Assembly (NCBI GenBank): GCA_964474045.1
Contig: CAYYRC010000005.1
Coordinates: forward strand, 1 to 64,000
Reading direction: 5' to 3'
Length of the DNA stretch: 64,000 nt
Source of the DNA: JACJWR01 sp964474045
GTDB taxonomy: Bacteria; Actinomycetota; Actinomycetes; S36-B12; UBA10799
Positions 11,183-21,146 of this stretch are shown here, in pieces. Below the pieces are notes generated by a model. That model was not told the origin of the DNA, made no database searches, and saw nothing but the letters and a program-made list of their open reading frames with translations. The translations under genes were made by a program, and so were the position numbers. Position 1 is the stretch's first letter, and the number at the start of each line of letters is the position of its first letter.

Positions 11183-11746
11183 ATGCCGACCCGAGTCCCC
11201 GAGCTGCTCGATCGACGATCGCTCCGCTTTGCCGCGCTGCTCGGCAGCATTCTGCTCGGCGTCGCCCTGGCACTCGGCCCCATCGACGGGCTGGCCCTCG
11301 TCGCGGCGCAGATGTTCGTGTTCGCCACCGGAGCCATCATGGGCCCGCGCCATCAGCCCTTCGTTGCGCTGTACCGGCGCACCGTCGGCCGCAGGGGGGC
11401 ACCGGCGACCCGCCTCGTGCCCGCCCCGGCCGAGCAATTCGGACAGACGCTCGGGCTGCTGGCGACGTTCGTCGCGCTGATGGGCGGGGTTCTCAACGCG
11501 ACGGGTGTGTTCACGGTGTTCACTGCCGTGGCTCTCGCCGGCACGCTCATCCAGGTGCTGCTCGGCAGCAACCCGCTGGGCAGCCTCCTCGCGCGCATCG
11601 CCGGCCGGGCCGCGGGCACCGTGCGGGTCGTTCCTGGCACGGCGGTCGATGACGCCGATGACGCCGAGGCCGACGGCTACCCGGGTCCGCGAGCCCCGGT
11701 CGATCTGACCGAGGACGCCGCGGCGCGCACCCTCAGCAACCGCTAG
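11183..11746 (+). CDS. DUF4395 membrane protein
   Basis: A 187-aa protein whose N-terminal ~140 residues contain four hydrophobic segments and an opening with DRRSLRFAALLGSILLG, typical of DUF4395. The C-terminal 45 residues are acidic and probably disordered. It starts seven bases after a TACGCT box, so it may have its own leaderless transcript in addition to read-through from the thioredoxin gene 27 bp upstream. DUF4395 genes commonly neighbour thioredoxin and sulfurtransferase genes. Function unknown. Confidence 0.8.
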   Translation: MPTRVPELLDRRSLRFAALLGSILLGVALALGPIDGLALVAAQMFVFATGAIMGPRHQPFVALYRRTVGRRGAPATRLVPAPAEQFGQTLGLLATFVALMGGVLNATGVFTVFTAVALAGTLIQVLLGSNPLGSLLARIAGRAAGTVRVVPGTAVDDADDAEADGYPGPRAPVDLTEDAAARTLSNR

Positions 11747-11766
11747 CAGCTCTGCCGCACACGGCC

Positions 11767-12129
11767 GTGAGCCCCACGCTCGTCGTCAAGCTCACCTGGG
11801 GTGCGGAGTCCCCCGAGCGGGTCTCGCAAGCCCTGTCGGTCGCCGCAACGGCGACTTCCGTCGGCGCACAGGTGTCGCTGTGGCTCACCGGTGAGGCGAG
11901 CTTCCTCGCTCAGCCGGGCACCCTCGAGCGCATCCAGCTGCCGCTCGCCCCTGAGCTGCCGGAGTTGCTCGCCGGTCTACTGGCGTTCGGGTCGGTGACC
12001 GTCTGCGCCCAATGCGCGGCCCGCAGGGGGATCACGGAGGACTCGTTGCTGCCGGGAGCGGGCATCGCCGGGACGGCAACCTTCGTGGAGCAGGCGCTCG
12101 CCCCCGACGCCCGCGTGCTCGTGTACTGA
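11767..12129 (+). CDS. DsrE-like sulfur-relay family protein
   Basis: A 120-aa small alpha/beta protein (VVKLTWGAESPERVSQALSV at the start) resembling DsrE/YchN-like proteins. The CAQCAARRGI loop near residue 78 carries two cysteines where this fold holds its active cysteine. The start is a GTG 20 bp after the DUF4395 gene and has no obvious ribosome site, so the exact start is uncertain. With the CAPC thioredoxin and DUF4395 it forms a set that looks devoted to sulfane-sulfur or thiol handling. Confidence 0.7.
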   Translation: MSPTLVVKLTWGAESPERVSQALSVAATATSVGAQVSLWLTGEASFLAQPGTLERIQLPLAPELPELLAGLLAFGSVTVCAQCAARRGITEDSLLPGAGIAGTATFVEQALAPDARVLVY

Positions 12130-12155
12130 GTCACCGGCGTGGCTAGGATGGGACC

Positions 12156-12251
12156 GTGACCGAAATCTTCTTCGAGGTCCTGCTCGTGCTGTGCAGCATC
12201 CTCATCGTGTGGTTCGCCGGCTACGTGGTCTACCGCCTGTTCAAGAGCTGA
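12156..12251 (+). CDS. Small single-pass membrane protein, 31 aa
   Basis: A GTG-initiated frame encodes 31 residues that are almost entirely one membrane helix followed by a basic tail (VVYRLFKS). A TAGGAT box ends exactly six bases before the GTG, the arrangement seen at many real starts in this window. The stop is one base before the GTG of the nitrobindin gene, suggesting coupling. No function can be assigned. Confidence 0.5.
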   Translation: MTEIFFEVLLVLCSILIVWFAGYVVYRLFKS

Positions 12252-12252
12252 C

Positions 12253-12807
12253 GTGGGCGCCGACTCGCAGAACCAGGACCTGCAGCCCGACGAGGGCGAG
12301 TCCGTGCTGCCGCTGGAACTGGCTTCCGTCGCGTGGCTGCTGGGCAAGTGGTCCGGGGTGGGCCTTGGCCAGTACCCCACGATCGAGACGTTCCGGTTCT
12401 ACCAAGAGGTGACTGTCACCACCGACGGGCGCCCTTTCCTCACCTACCACAGCCGCTCGTGGCTCGTGGACGACGAGGGCGAGCGGATTCGCCCGAGTGG
12501 TACCGAGGTCGGGTACCTGCGCCCGCTACCCGGCAACGAGGTGGAGTTCCTGCTCCAGCACCCGACCGGCATCACCGAGGTGTGGTTCGGCAGCGTCGAG
12601 ATCACCGGCATGAGCGACTCCGTCATCACTGGCGCACGGCTGCAGCTCAGCACCGACGGAATCATGCGCACCCCCACCGCCAAGGAAGTCACTGCCGGCG
12701 TTCGCCTCTACGGGCTCGTCGAGGGCGACCTGCTCTGGACCTACGACATGGCGGCCGTGGGCCAGCCGCTGCAGAACCATCTGTCCGCCCGGCTCAAGAG
12801 CGGCTGA
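12253..12807 (+). CDS. Nitrobindin / FABP-like beta-barrel protein (DUF1794)
   Basis: A 184-aa ten-stranded beta-barrel protein. Family hallmarks are WLLGKWSGVGLGQYP near residue 30 and a C-terminal QNHLSARLK whose histidine is the proximal haem ligand in nitrobindins. M. tuberculosis Rv0813c is the counterpart in the same neighbourhood. Nitrobindins bind ferric haem and isomerise peroxynitrite to nitrate; the retained histidine supports haem binding here. An older view treated the family as fatty-acid carriers. Confidence 0.85.
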   Translation: MGADSQNQDLQPDEGESVLPLELASVAWLLGKWSGVGLGQYPTIETFRFYQEVTVTTDGRPFLTYHSRSWLVDDEGERIRPSGTEVGYLRPLPGNEVEFLLQHPTGITEVWFGSVEITGMSDSVITGARLQLSTDGIMRTPTAKEVTAGVRLYGLVEGDLLWTYDMAAVGQPLQNHLSARLKSG

Positions 12808-12834
12808 CGAGGACCCCAGCAGGGCACGAGCATC

Positions 12835-13320
12835 ATGGTCGCCAGCACGCACGGCCCGGCAACGCGGGATCACGCGGACGCAAGTGCCGACGCGGACGCT
12901 GCGGCCCTGCGTTCCGCCGGCTTCCGGGTGACCCGCCCGCGGATGCTACTGCTGGCAGCCGTGCGGCGGTTGCGGCATGCGACCCCGGAGGAGTTGCTGG
13001 CCGAAGTCCACACGGCCGAGCCCGGCATCAACCTCTCCACCGTCTACCGCGCGCTCGGCGTGCTGGACCAGGTCGGTCTCATCACCCATGCCCACATCGG
13101 CAGTGGCGCACCTACCTACCATCCGTCGACCACTCCCGCACATCTGCACTTCCGGTGTCAGCGGTGCGGGCGGCTGCAGAGCCTGCCCCCGAGCGTCGGG
13201 GCGAGTTTCGTGGCCGATGTCCACAGCCGCATCGGCTTCGCGGCAGACCTCAGCCATGCCGCCATCCGCGGACTGTGCTGCGATTGCACGGGAGCGGTGC
13301 ACGAGGGAGCAGAGTCATGA
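12835..13320 (+). CDS. Fur-family metalloregulator
   Basis: A 161-aa protein with an N-terminal winged helix (residues ~25-95; NLSTVYRALGVLDQVGLI is the recognition region) and a C-terminal metal-binding/dimerisation domain. The HLHFRCQRCGR segment and the CCDC motif near the end give the two cysteine pairs of a structural zinc site. The sensed metal cannot be told from sequence. It overlaps ygfZ by 4 bp, so it is co-translated with an Fe-S-cluster-linked gene. The first ~20 residues are a low-complexity Ala/Asp extension. Confidence 0.9.
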   Translation: MVASTHGPATRDHADASADADAAALRSAGFRVTRPRMLLLAAVRRLRHATPEELLAEVHTAEPGINLSTVYRALGVLDQVGLITHAHIGSGAPTYHPSTTPAHLHFRCQRCGRLQSLPPSVGASFVADVHSRIGFAADLSHAAIRGLCCDCTGAVHEGAES

Positions 13321-14408
13321 CCGGCAAGCCATCCCCGGCGCTTGGGCTGCCAGGCGCCGTCCCGCCCCCTCCCACCGCTGTGGATCAGGGGGTCCCCTGG
13401 CATTACGGCGACCCTCATGGGGAGCAGCGACGCCTGGCCGCGGGCCGGGCGGCCGTCGACCAGTCCAACTTGGCGGTGCTGACAGTCGGCGGTCCTGACC
13501 GCCTGACGTGGCTGCACTCGCTCACAAGTGGGTGGCTAGCAGACCTGGCACCCGGGCAGAGTGCGACCGCGCTCGTCCTCGATCCGCAAGGCCACGTCGA
13601 GTTCGAGCTCCACGTGGTGGATGACGGCGAGCAGACGTGGCTGATTGTGGAGCCGGAGGTAGCGTCCGCCCTGCACGACTACCTGGACCGGATGCGCTTC
13701 CTGCTCCGGGTGGAGGTCGCGGACGTAACTGCCGACTACGCCGTCCTGTGGCGCGCCGACGGCGGCCGGGAGGGACAGCTCGCGTGGCAGGTGCCGGCGG
13801 AGTACGCAGGAACCGGGACCACGCCAGCCGGCTCTGATCGCGGCGGCGAGGCGACGAAGTACGTCGGCGAGCGGCCGGGCCGCCTGCTTGGGGCGCAGGT
13901 GATCGTTCCGCGCGGCGACCTGCTCGCAGAGCTCGCCAGCGGCGCCGAGGCGGAAGCGGTGTCCGACGCGGCCACCGGCCTGGCCGGAACTTGGGCGCTG
14001 GAGGCACTGCGAGTGGCCGCAGGCATGCCTCGCCTTGGCTGCGAGACCGACCACAAGACGATTCCCCATGAAGTCGGCTGGATAGGACCGGCCGTGCACC
14101 TGGCCAAGGGCTGCTATCGCGGTCAGGAGACAGTGGCCCGCGTGCACAACATGGGACGACCCCCACGCCGCCTGGTGCTGCTGCACCTGGACGGAGCCGC
14201 AGAGGGACTGCCCGACCATGGGGACGCCGTCTTCTCTGGCGAGCGGCAGGTGGGCTGGATCGGCACCGCCGCCCGGCATCATGAACTTGGTCCGATCGCG
14301 ACGGCAATCGTCAAGCGCAGTGTCCCCGACGATGCGGCGCTGCTGGTTGTGCCCGCCGACGGGTCGGCGTCCATCGCCGCCGCCGTCGAGCCCATCGTGC
14401 TTGGCTAG
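13317..14408 (+). CDS. ygfZ: Folate-binding protein YgfZ
   Basis: A 363-aa tetrahydrofolate-binding protein of the GcvT-like fold. The family signature KGCYRGQETVARVHNMG, with its conserved cysteine, is near residue 265. YgfZ/IBA57 proteins assist assembly or repair of certain Fe-S clusters, such as those in MiaB-type enzymes. The ATGA overlap with the Fur-family gene fixes the start. It is the last gene before the assembly gap. Confidence 0.92.
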   Translation: MTGKPSPALGLPGAVPPPPTAVDQGVPWHYGDPHGEQRRLAAGRAAVDQSNLAVLTVGGPDRLTWLHSLTSGWLADLAPGQSATALVLDPQGHVEFELHVVDDGEQTWLIVEPEVASALHDYLDRMRFLLRVEVADVTADYAVLWRADGGREGQLAWQVPAEYAGTGTTPAGSDRGGEATKYVGERPGRLLGAQVIVPRGDLLAELASGAEAEAVSDAATGLAGTWALEALRVAAGMPRLGCETDHKTIPHEVGWIGPAVHLAKGCYRGQETVARVHNMGRPPRRLVLLHLDGAAEGLPDHGDAVFSGERQVGWIGTAARHHELGPIATAIVKRSVPDDAALLVVPADGSASIAAAVEPIVLG

Positions 14409-14473
14409 GACGCGCCCGCGGCCCTGCGCGGCCAGCACGCTGGATGACCCGAGGCGGGCGCTCGGGTCGCCTG

Positions 14474-14683
14474 CTACCCCTCGGGACGCTCGGCGCGGTT
14501 GAGCGCGGACAGCTCGCGCAGCAGGCTGNNNNNNNNNNNNNNNNNNNNNNNNNNNNNNNNNNNNNNNNNNNNNNNNNNNNNNNNNNNNNNNNNNNNNNNN
14601 NNNNNNNNNNNNNNNNNNNNNNNNNNNNCTACCCCTCGGGACGCTCGGCGCGGTTGAGCGCGGACAGCTCGCGCAGCAGGCTG
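14474..14683. other. Assembly gap (100 N) with the same 55 bp on both sides
   Basis: Bases 14529-14628 are N. The 55 bp before the gap (14474-14528) are identical to the 55 bp after it (14629-14683). Both copies read as the last codons and stop of the downstream minus-strand gene. A fixed 100-N spacer with identical ends means two contigs that overlap and were not merged. The repeat is most likely not real, and probably no sequence is missing. Confidence 0.93.
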
Positions 14684-15459
14684 GCGGCGTCCACGCTGCT
14701 GCGGCGACGGGGTTCGCGCTTGGCTTTGCCAGCCGGCCGGCTGGGCGGAGGAGGCAGCACCACCAGACCGACGTCGGCAAGGCCGTTGATGACGTGAGCT
14801 GTCTCGTACAGGCTCAACCCGCAGTGGTCGGCGAGGGTCTCCAAGGAACGGAGTCCGTCTACTTTGGTGAGCACCGCCCAGTCATAGGGACCTAGCAGCA
14901 GGTTGGCCCGGGGCGCGGCCAGCATCGACGGCCGCGGCACCCCCTGGGGACCCCCGAACCGCTGGACCATCGCCTCCCACACCTCACGGCGCTCCATCGC
15001 CTCGCGCAGGACCACGTCCACGCCGAACGGCTCGTCCAAGGCCTTCGGCGGGATGTCGCCGGCGAAGACCGCGGTTCCGATCAGATCCCAGCCGAGCAAG
15101 TCCGAGATCATGTCGACCAGCTGAATTCGGACGAAGTGCTCGACCTCCTCCCGCTCGACGGCGCCGACCCGGACGAGCAGGTCGCCGACGGGACCGGCGT
15201 CGGCGTCCTGCGACTGCTCCCGAAGCGCCCGGTCCAGGTCCTCCGGGCGCACCAGGCCAGCCGACAGCAGCCGCACACCCAGGCGCGGACGAGACCCGGG
15301 CACCGTGGTGGCGCAGATCGATCCGTTGCCGAACCACACCAGCGCGACATCGCCGGTGGCGGACGTCATCTCCATCCTGCCGGTGAAGGACTCCTCAGCA
15401 CGGGCGCGAAGGGCGGCTTCCGCCGTTTGCTGACCGGGGATGAAAGTGCCCGATGACAT
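14629..15459 (-). CDS. DUF4388-like (PATAN-type) protein
   Basis: A 276-aa protein. The first ~85 residues (TGRMEMTSATGDVALVWFGN) resemble the DUF4388/PATAN domain found in bacterial two-component proteins. A helical middle region with LLVRVGAVEREEVEHFVRIQ follows, then a winged-helix-like C-terminal part (LETLADHCGLSLYETAHVIN) and a basic tail. The start at 15459 has a good ribosome site (GGAGGAG). The stop lies in the 55-bp sequence duplicated around the assembly gap, so the gene itself is complete. Role unknown; a signalling adaptor is the best guess. Confidence 0.7.
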   Translation of the reverse strand: MSSGTFIPGQQTAEAALRARAEESFTGRMEMTSATGDVALVWFGNGSICATTVPGSRPRLGVRLLSAGLVRPEDLDRALREQSQDADAGPVGDLLVRVGAVEREEVEHFVRIQLVDMISDLLGWDLIGTAVFAGDIPPKALDEPFGVDVVLREAMERREVWEAMVQRFGGPQGVPRPSMLAAPRANLLLGPYDWAVLTKVDGLRSLETLADHCGLSLYETAHVINGLADVGLVVLPPPPSRPAGKAKREPRRRSSVDAASLLRELSALNRAERPEG

Positions 15460-15691
15460 GGCGCTCCTCCTTCCGCCGGTGGCGTTCCTCGCGCCTCGCA
15501 GAGGCGACGCCGTCAAAGTATCCCCCGTGCGCGCCCAGCGCGCACGGATGGTGGACGGATCGGCCGACGAGCTCCGCGCGCCCCTCGGGCGCCGTCGCAC
15601 TCCCCGGCCGATCCATCCGAGTCACCTGGATTATCGTCCTGCCCAGGGGCTGACTGAAGTGGTCGGCAACGGTCGGGACGGGCGGTGCGAG

Positions 15692-16684
15692 GTGGCGGCG
15701 ATTGGCCAGGGAGCGACACCGCCGATCGCCGTCGAAGTCCGCCGGGGGCCACTGGTGGAGAGCGTTCACCGGGCCCACATCGCGGTCACGGACGCCGACG
15801 GCCGGCTGACCCACCACTGCGGGGATCCGGAGGCGCTGATCTATGCCCGATCCTCACTGAAACCACTGCTGGCGGCCGCGATGACGCGGCTCGGCTTCAC
15901 ACCGCGGACACCGCAGCACGCGGCGTTGGCGGCCTCCTCCCATTCCGGGGAGCCCTTCCACCTTGAAGGCGTGCAGGCCATGCTGGAGTTCGTCGGACTC
16001 GGCGCCGAGGACCTGGACAACACCCCGGATTGGCCGTTCGACGAGGAGCAGAAGCTGCGGGTGGTGGCCGCAGGCGGCCGGAAGTCCCGATTGGCCGCCA
16101 ACTGTTCCGGCAAGCACGCCGCCATGCTCGCCACCTGCAGCGCCAACGGCTGGCCCATCCACGGCTACCGCTCCCCGAATCACCCGCTGCAGCTGGCGCT
16201 CGCTGAGCAGATCGCGGACATGACCGGCGCCGACCCAGGCCAGTTCGGCGTGGACGGCTGCGGGGCGCTCATCTGGGCCACACCGCTGTCCGGACTGGCC
16301 GCCGCCTTCAGCGCCCTGGTAGGAGCGGATGCCGATGATCCCGCCGCAGTGATCCGCGACGGGATGCGCGAGGCCCCGGAATACGTTGCCGGCACCACCC
16401 GCGACGCCACTGCTCTCATGCGATCGCTCCCGGGCGCGATCGCCAAGGACGGGGCCGACGCGGTGTACACCGCGGGGTTGCCCGACGGCACCGGGATCGC
16501 GATCAAAATCGAGGACGGCGGCGCACGGGCCCGACCCGCTGCCATCTACGGCACGCTGGTGGCGCTGGGGCTGCCAGCCGATCAGCTGCAGCCCGTCATC
16601 GCGGGCGACCGGGTGCTGGGCGGCGGAGAGCCCGCGGGACAGCTGCGCTCAGTCGTGAGGCTGGTGCGCGACCGACCGGCCTAG
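15692..16684 (+). CDS. Asparaginase II-family protein
   Basis: About 330 aa, matching the asparaginase II family that is unrelated to E. coli AnsA/AnsB. Conserved stretches are YARSSLKPLLAAAMT, SSHSGEPFHLEGVQ, and NCSGKHAAMLATC, followed by DGCGAL. The expected reaction is L-asparagine to aspartate and ammonia in the cytoplasm. The start is uncertain: GTG at 15692 gives the usual family beginning, another GTG lies at 15659, and the open frame extends to 15440. The 232 bp separating it from the divergent DUF4388-like gene hold no other gene I can support. Confidence 0.85.
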   Translation: MAAIGQGATPPIAVEVRRGPLVESVHRAHIAVTDADGRLTHHCGDPEALIYARSSLKPLLAAAMTRLGFTPRTPQHAALAASSHSGEPFHLEGVQAMLEFVGLGAEDLDNTPDWPFDEEQKLRVVAAGGRKSRLAANCSGKHAAMLATCSANGWPIHGYRSPNHPLQLALAEQIADMTGADPGQFGVDGCGALIWATPLSGLAAAFSALVGADADDPAAVIRDGMREAPEYVAGTTRDATALMRSLPGAIAKDGADAVYTAGLPDGTGIAIKIEDGGARARPAAIYGTLVALGLPADQLQPVIAGDRVLGGGEPAGQLRSVVRLVRDRPA

Positions 16685-16694
16685 TGCCGGTGGC

Positions 16695-16732
16695 GTGATG
16701 AAGATCACGGCCACAGGTGTTTGCTCTAGCAA
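16695..16732. promoter_or_regulatory. Two short palindromes upstream of the XRE regulator
   Basis: GTGAT-GAAG-ATCAC (16695-16708) and TTGCT-CT-AGCAA (16721-16732) lie in the 71-bp space before the XRE gene. They could be operators, the second perhaps for the regulator itself, with a TTATAG-like -10 further down. No protein can be assigned to either. Confidence 0.3.
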
Positions 16733-16755
16733 GCAGTTAGGGCACACTTATAGAC

Positions 16756-17187
16756 GTGTCAGCGATCGATGTCAGCACTCTCGGAGAGTTCATCCGGGAG
16801 CAGCGGCAAGCAGCGCAACTGTCGCTGCGGCAGCTGGCGGCGACGGCGGGCGTGTCCAACCCCTACCTGAGCCAAGTCGAGCGCGGCCTGCGCAAACCGA
16901 GCGCGGAGATCCTGGCCCAGATCGCAGCGGCGCTGCGCATCTCGGCCGAGACGCTCTACGTCCGTGCCGGACTGCTCGAGGCGCAGGACAGCTCCCGGGT
17001 GCGGGCGGCAATTGCCCGCGACTCGGCGTTGACAGAGCGGCAGCGACGAGCGCTGCTGGAGATCTATCGGGCCTTCGTAGCCGAGAACATCGCCAGCGGG
17101 CTCGTGGACGCCAACGACGACGCTCCGGCGACCGGCCACAGCGCTGACGCTGGCGCCGCCGACTCAGAGCCAGCGCCGGCTGAGTAG
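16756..17187 (+). CDS. XRE-family transcriptional regulator (Rv0474-like)
   Basis: A 143-aa protein with a helix-turn-helix (residues ~8-65; LRQLAATAGVSNPYLSQVER is the HTH core) and an acidic Ala-rich tail. The following order, HbhA-like then DUF2516, is the same as M. tuberculosis Rv0474-hbhA-Rv0476, so this is the Rv0474 counterpart. It probably regulates the adjacent genes. The start is a GTG; a TATAGA box lies unusually close to it. Confidence 0.85.
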   Translation: MSAIDVSTLGEFIREQRQAAQLSLRQLAATAGVSNPYLSQVERGLRKPSAEILAQIAAALRISAETLYVRAGLLEAQDSSRVRAAIARDSALTERQRRALLEIYRAFVAENIASGLVDANDDAPATGHSADAGAADSEPAPAE

Positions 17188-17227
17188 CCAGCGCTCCAAC
17201 GACCCATCGAGGAAAGGGAAACAACTG

Positions 17228-17755
17228 ATGGCAACCACGTCCGAGAACACCCCGAAGCCGGCCCCGAAGCCCGCTACCGCCGCCAAGCCGGCGACCGCTG
17301 CGAAGCCCGCCGCCAAGCCGGCCGCCAAGAAGGCCCCAGCGGCCAAGAAGGCGCCTGCCAAGACGGCTACCGCCGTCAAGAAGCCGGCTGCTGCGAAGCC
17401 CGCGGCCAAGCCGGCCGCTGCCAGCAAGCCCGCCGCAGCTGCCAAGCCTGCTGCCGCCAAGGCCAAGACTGTCGCTGCACCCCCGGTCGCCGAAGCGCAG
17501 AGCTTCCTGGCATCGCTCCGGGCCTACGAGCTGCCGAAGGTGGAGCTGCCCAAGGTCGAGCTGCCGACCGCCGACGAGTTCCGGACCGAGGTCGTGGACT
17601 TCTTCGGCGAGCTGCAAGAGGCCGTCGCCGCCGCTCCGGCCAAGGTCCAGACGCTCCTCATCGACCTCCGCGACCACGTTGAGGGTCGCGCCGGCGAACT
17701 GCGCACCCGCGCCGAGGGTGCCGTGGCGGACGTCCGCGAGCGGATTGGCCGCTAA
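17228..17755 (+). CDS. HbhA-like protein with N-terminal Lys/Ala/Pro repeats
   Basis: A 175-aa protein with an excellent ribosome site (GAGGAAAGGGAAA). Residues ~9-80 are a Lys/Ala/Pro-rich array (AAKPAAKPAAKKAPAAKKAP type) like the heparin- and DNA-binding tail of mycobacterial HBHA. Residues ~85-175 contain a repeat ELPKVELPKVELP and then an amphipathic helical region ending in GAVADVRERIGR. In M. tuberculosis HBHA the Lys-rich repeat is C-terminal, so the domain order here is reversed. Context identifies it as the HbhA-position gene. Adhesin, histone-like or lipid-associated roles are all possible. Confidence 0.75.
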   Translation: MATTSENTPKPAPKPATAAKPATAAKPAAKPAAKKAPAAKKAPAKTATAVKKPAAAKPAAKPAAASKPAAAAKPAAAKAKTVAAPPVAEAQSFLASLRAYELPKVELPKVELPTADEFRTEVVDFFGELQEAVAAAPAKVQTLLIDLRDHVEGRAGELRTRAEGAVADVRERIGR

Positions 17756-17783
17756 GGCCCAGCGCCGACCGCGCCACCAGCGC

Positions 17784-17826
17784 ATGACGATGGCCCCCAC
17801 CCGTCACGGGTGGGGGCCATCGTCAT
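17784..17826 (+). terminator. Very stable hairpin after the HbhA-like gene
   Basis: A perfect 20-bp inverted repeat (arms 17784-17803 and 17807-17826) with a three-base TCA loop lies 28 bp past the stop. There is no T-run, as is common for actinobacterial terminators. It separates the HbhA-like gene from the DUF2516 gene, whose own TATCCT box follows eight bases later. Confidence 0.75.
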
Positions 17827-17845
17827 GTCCGCCTATCCTAGTGCG

Positions 17846-18118
17846 ATGCCGCCGCTGATCGGACTGATCGTCAACGTCCTCGCCATCGTCCTGTCCCTGA
17901 CTGCGGTGGTCGGCTTCATCGACTGCCTGCGCCAGCCGAAGCAGGGCTTTGAGTTCATCAACCGCCTGTCCAAGCCGATCTGGCTGGTGATCCTGGGCGT
18001 CAGCGCGGTGGCCATCTACCTGCAGCCGATCGGGCTGCTGGGGATGGCCGGAATAGTCGGCGTGGCCCTGTACTTCGCCGACGTCCGGCCCAAGCTGCGC
18101 GCCCTGACGCGGCGGTAG
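17846..18118 (+). CDS. DUF2516 small membrane protein (Rv0476-like)
   Basis: A 90-aa protein with two or three membrane helices, ending in DVRPKLRALTRR. The start at 17846 is preferred because a TATCCT box ends six bases before it. An upstream ATG at 17825 lies inside the terminator hairpin arm. Its order after the HbhA-like gene matches M. tuberculosis Rv0475-Rv0476. Function unknown. Confidence 0.82.
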   Translation: MPPLIGLIVNVLAIVLSLTAVVGFIDCLRQPKQGFEFINRLSKPIWLVILGVSAVAIYLQPIGLLGMAGIVGVALYFADVRPKLRALTRR

Positions 18119-18121
18119 CGC

Positions 18122-20722
<2,601 letters not shown>

Positions 20723-20789
20723 CGGGTCTAGGTCCTCGTTCAGGTGATGCGTCTTGGAAAGATAGCGGCGAGAGCCCCCGGACGGTGGG

Positions 20790-21146
20790 CTAGGAGCGTC
20801 GCCGGTGCTGCTGGGGGTGCCAGACGACCAGCGCCGTGGAAGCGCTGTCGGCCTCGTAGCGGGCGAGCCGCTCCTCGAGCACCGACAAGCGCTCCTCCAG
20901 GTCGAGCACCCGTTGGATACCGACCAGGTTCAGACCCTCTGAGGTCAGCTCTGTCACCTGCCGCAACCTGCGCACATCGCGCATGGAGTACAGCCGGTAG
21001 CGGCCGCCGGCCCGCCGCGGCCGCACGATGCCCATGCGGTCGTACTGGCGCAGGGTCTGCGGGTGCAGGCCGGCCAGCTCGGCTGCCACGCTGATGACGT
21101 AGACGGGCGCGTCGTCGGGGATGCCGTCGCCGGGGGCGCTGCTCAT
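20790..21146 (-). CDS. hspR: Heat-shock repressor HspR
   Basis: A 118-aa MerR-family protein with the recognition segment HPQTLRQYDRMGIVRPRR and a short coiled-coil tail (LEERLSVLEERLARYE). HspR represses the dnaK operon through HAIR sites with DnaK as co-repressor. The ATGA overlap with dnaJ fixes the start. A matching HAIR-like operator lies upstream of dnaK. Confidence 0.95.
   Translation of the reverse strand: MSSAPGDGIPDDAPVYVISVAAELAGLHPQTLRQYDRMGIVRPRRAGGRYRLYSMRDVRRLRQVTELTSEGLNLVGIQRVLDLEERLSVLEERLARYEADSASTALVVWHPQQHRRRS

Noticed and set aside
14474..14683. 55-bp direct repeat as a genuine duplication or insertion site
   Set aside because: It flanks a fixed 100-N gap exactly, which points to unmerged contig ends.
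16695..16708. GTGAT-N4-ATCAC as a CRP-family site
   Set aside because: Half-sites are short and the spacer is four rather than six bases, so it is kept only as an unassigned palindrome.
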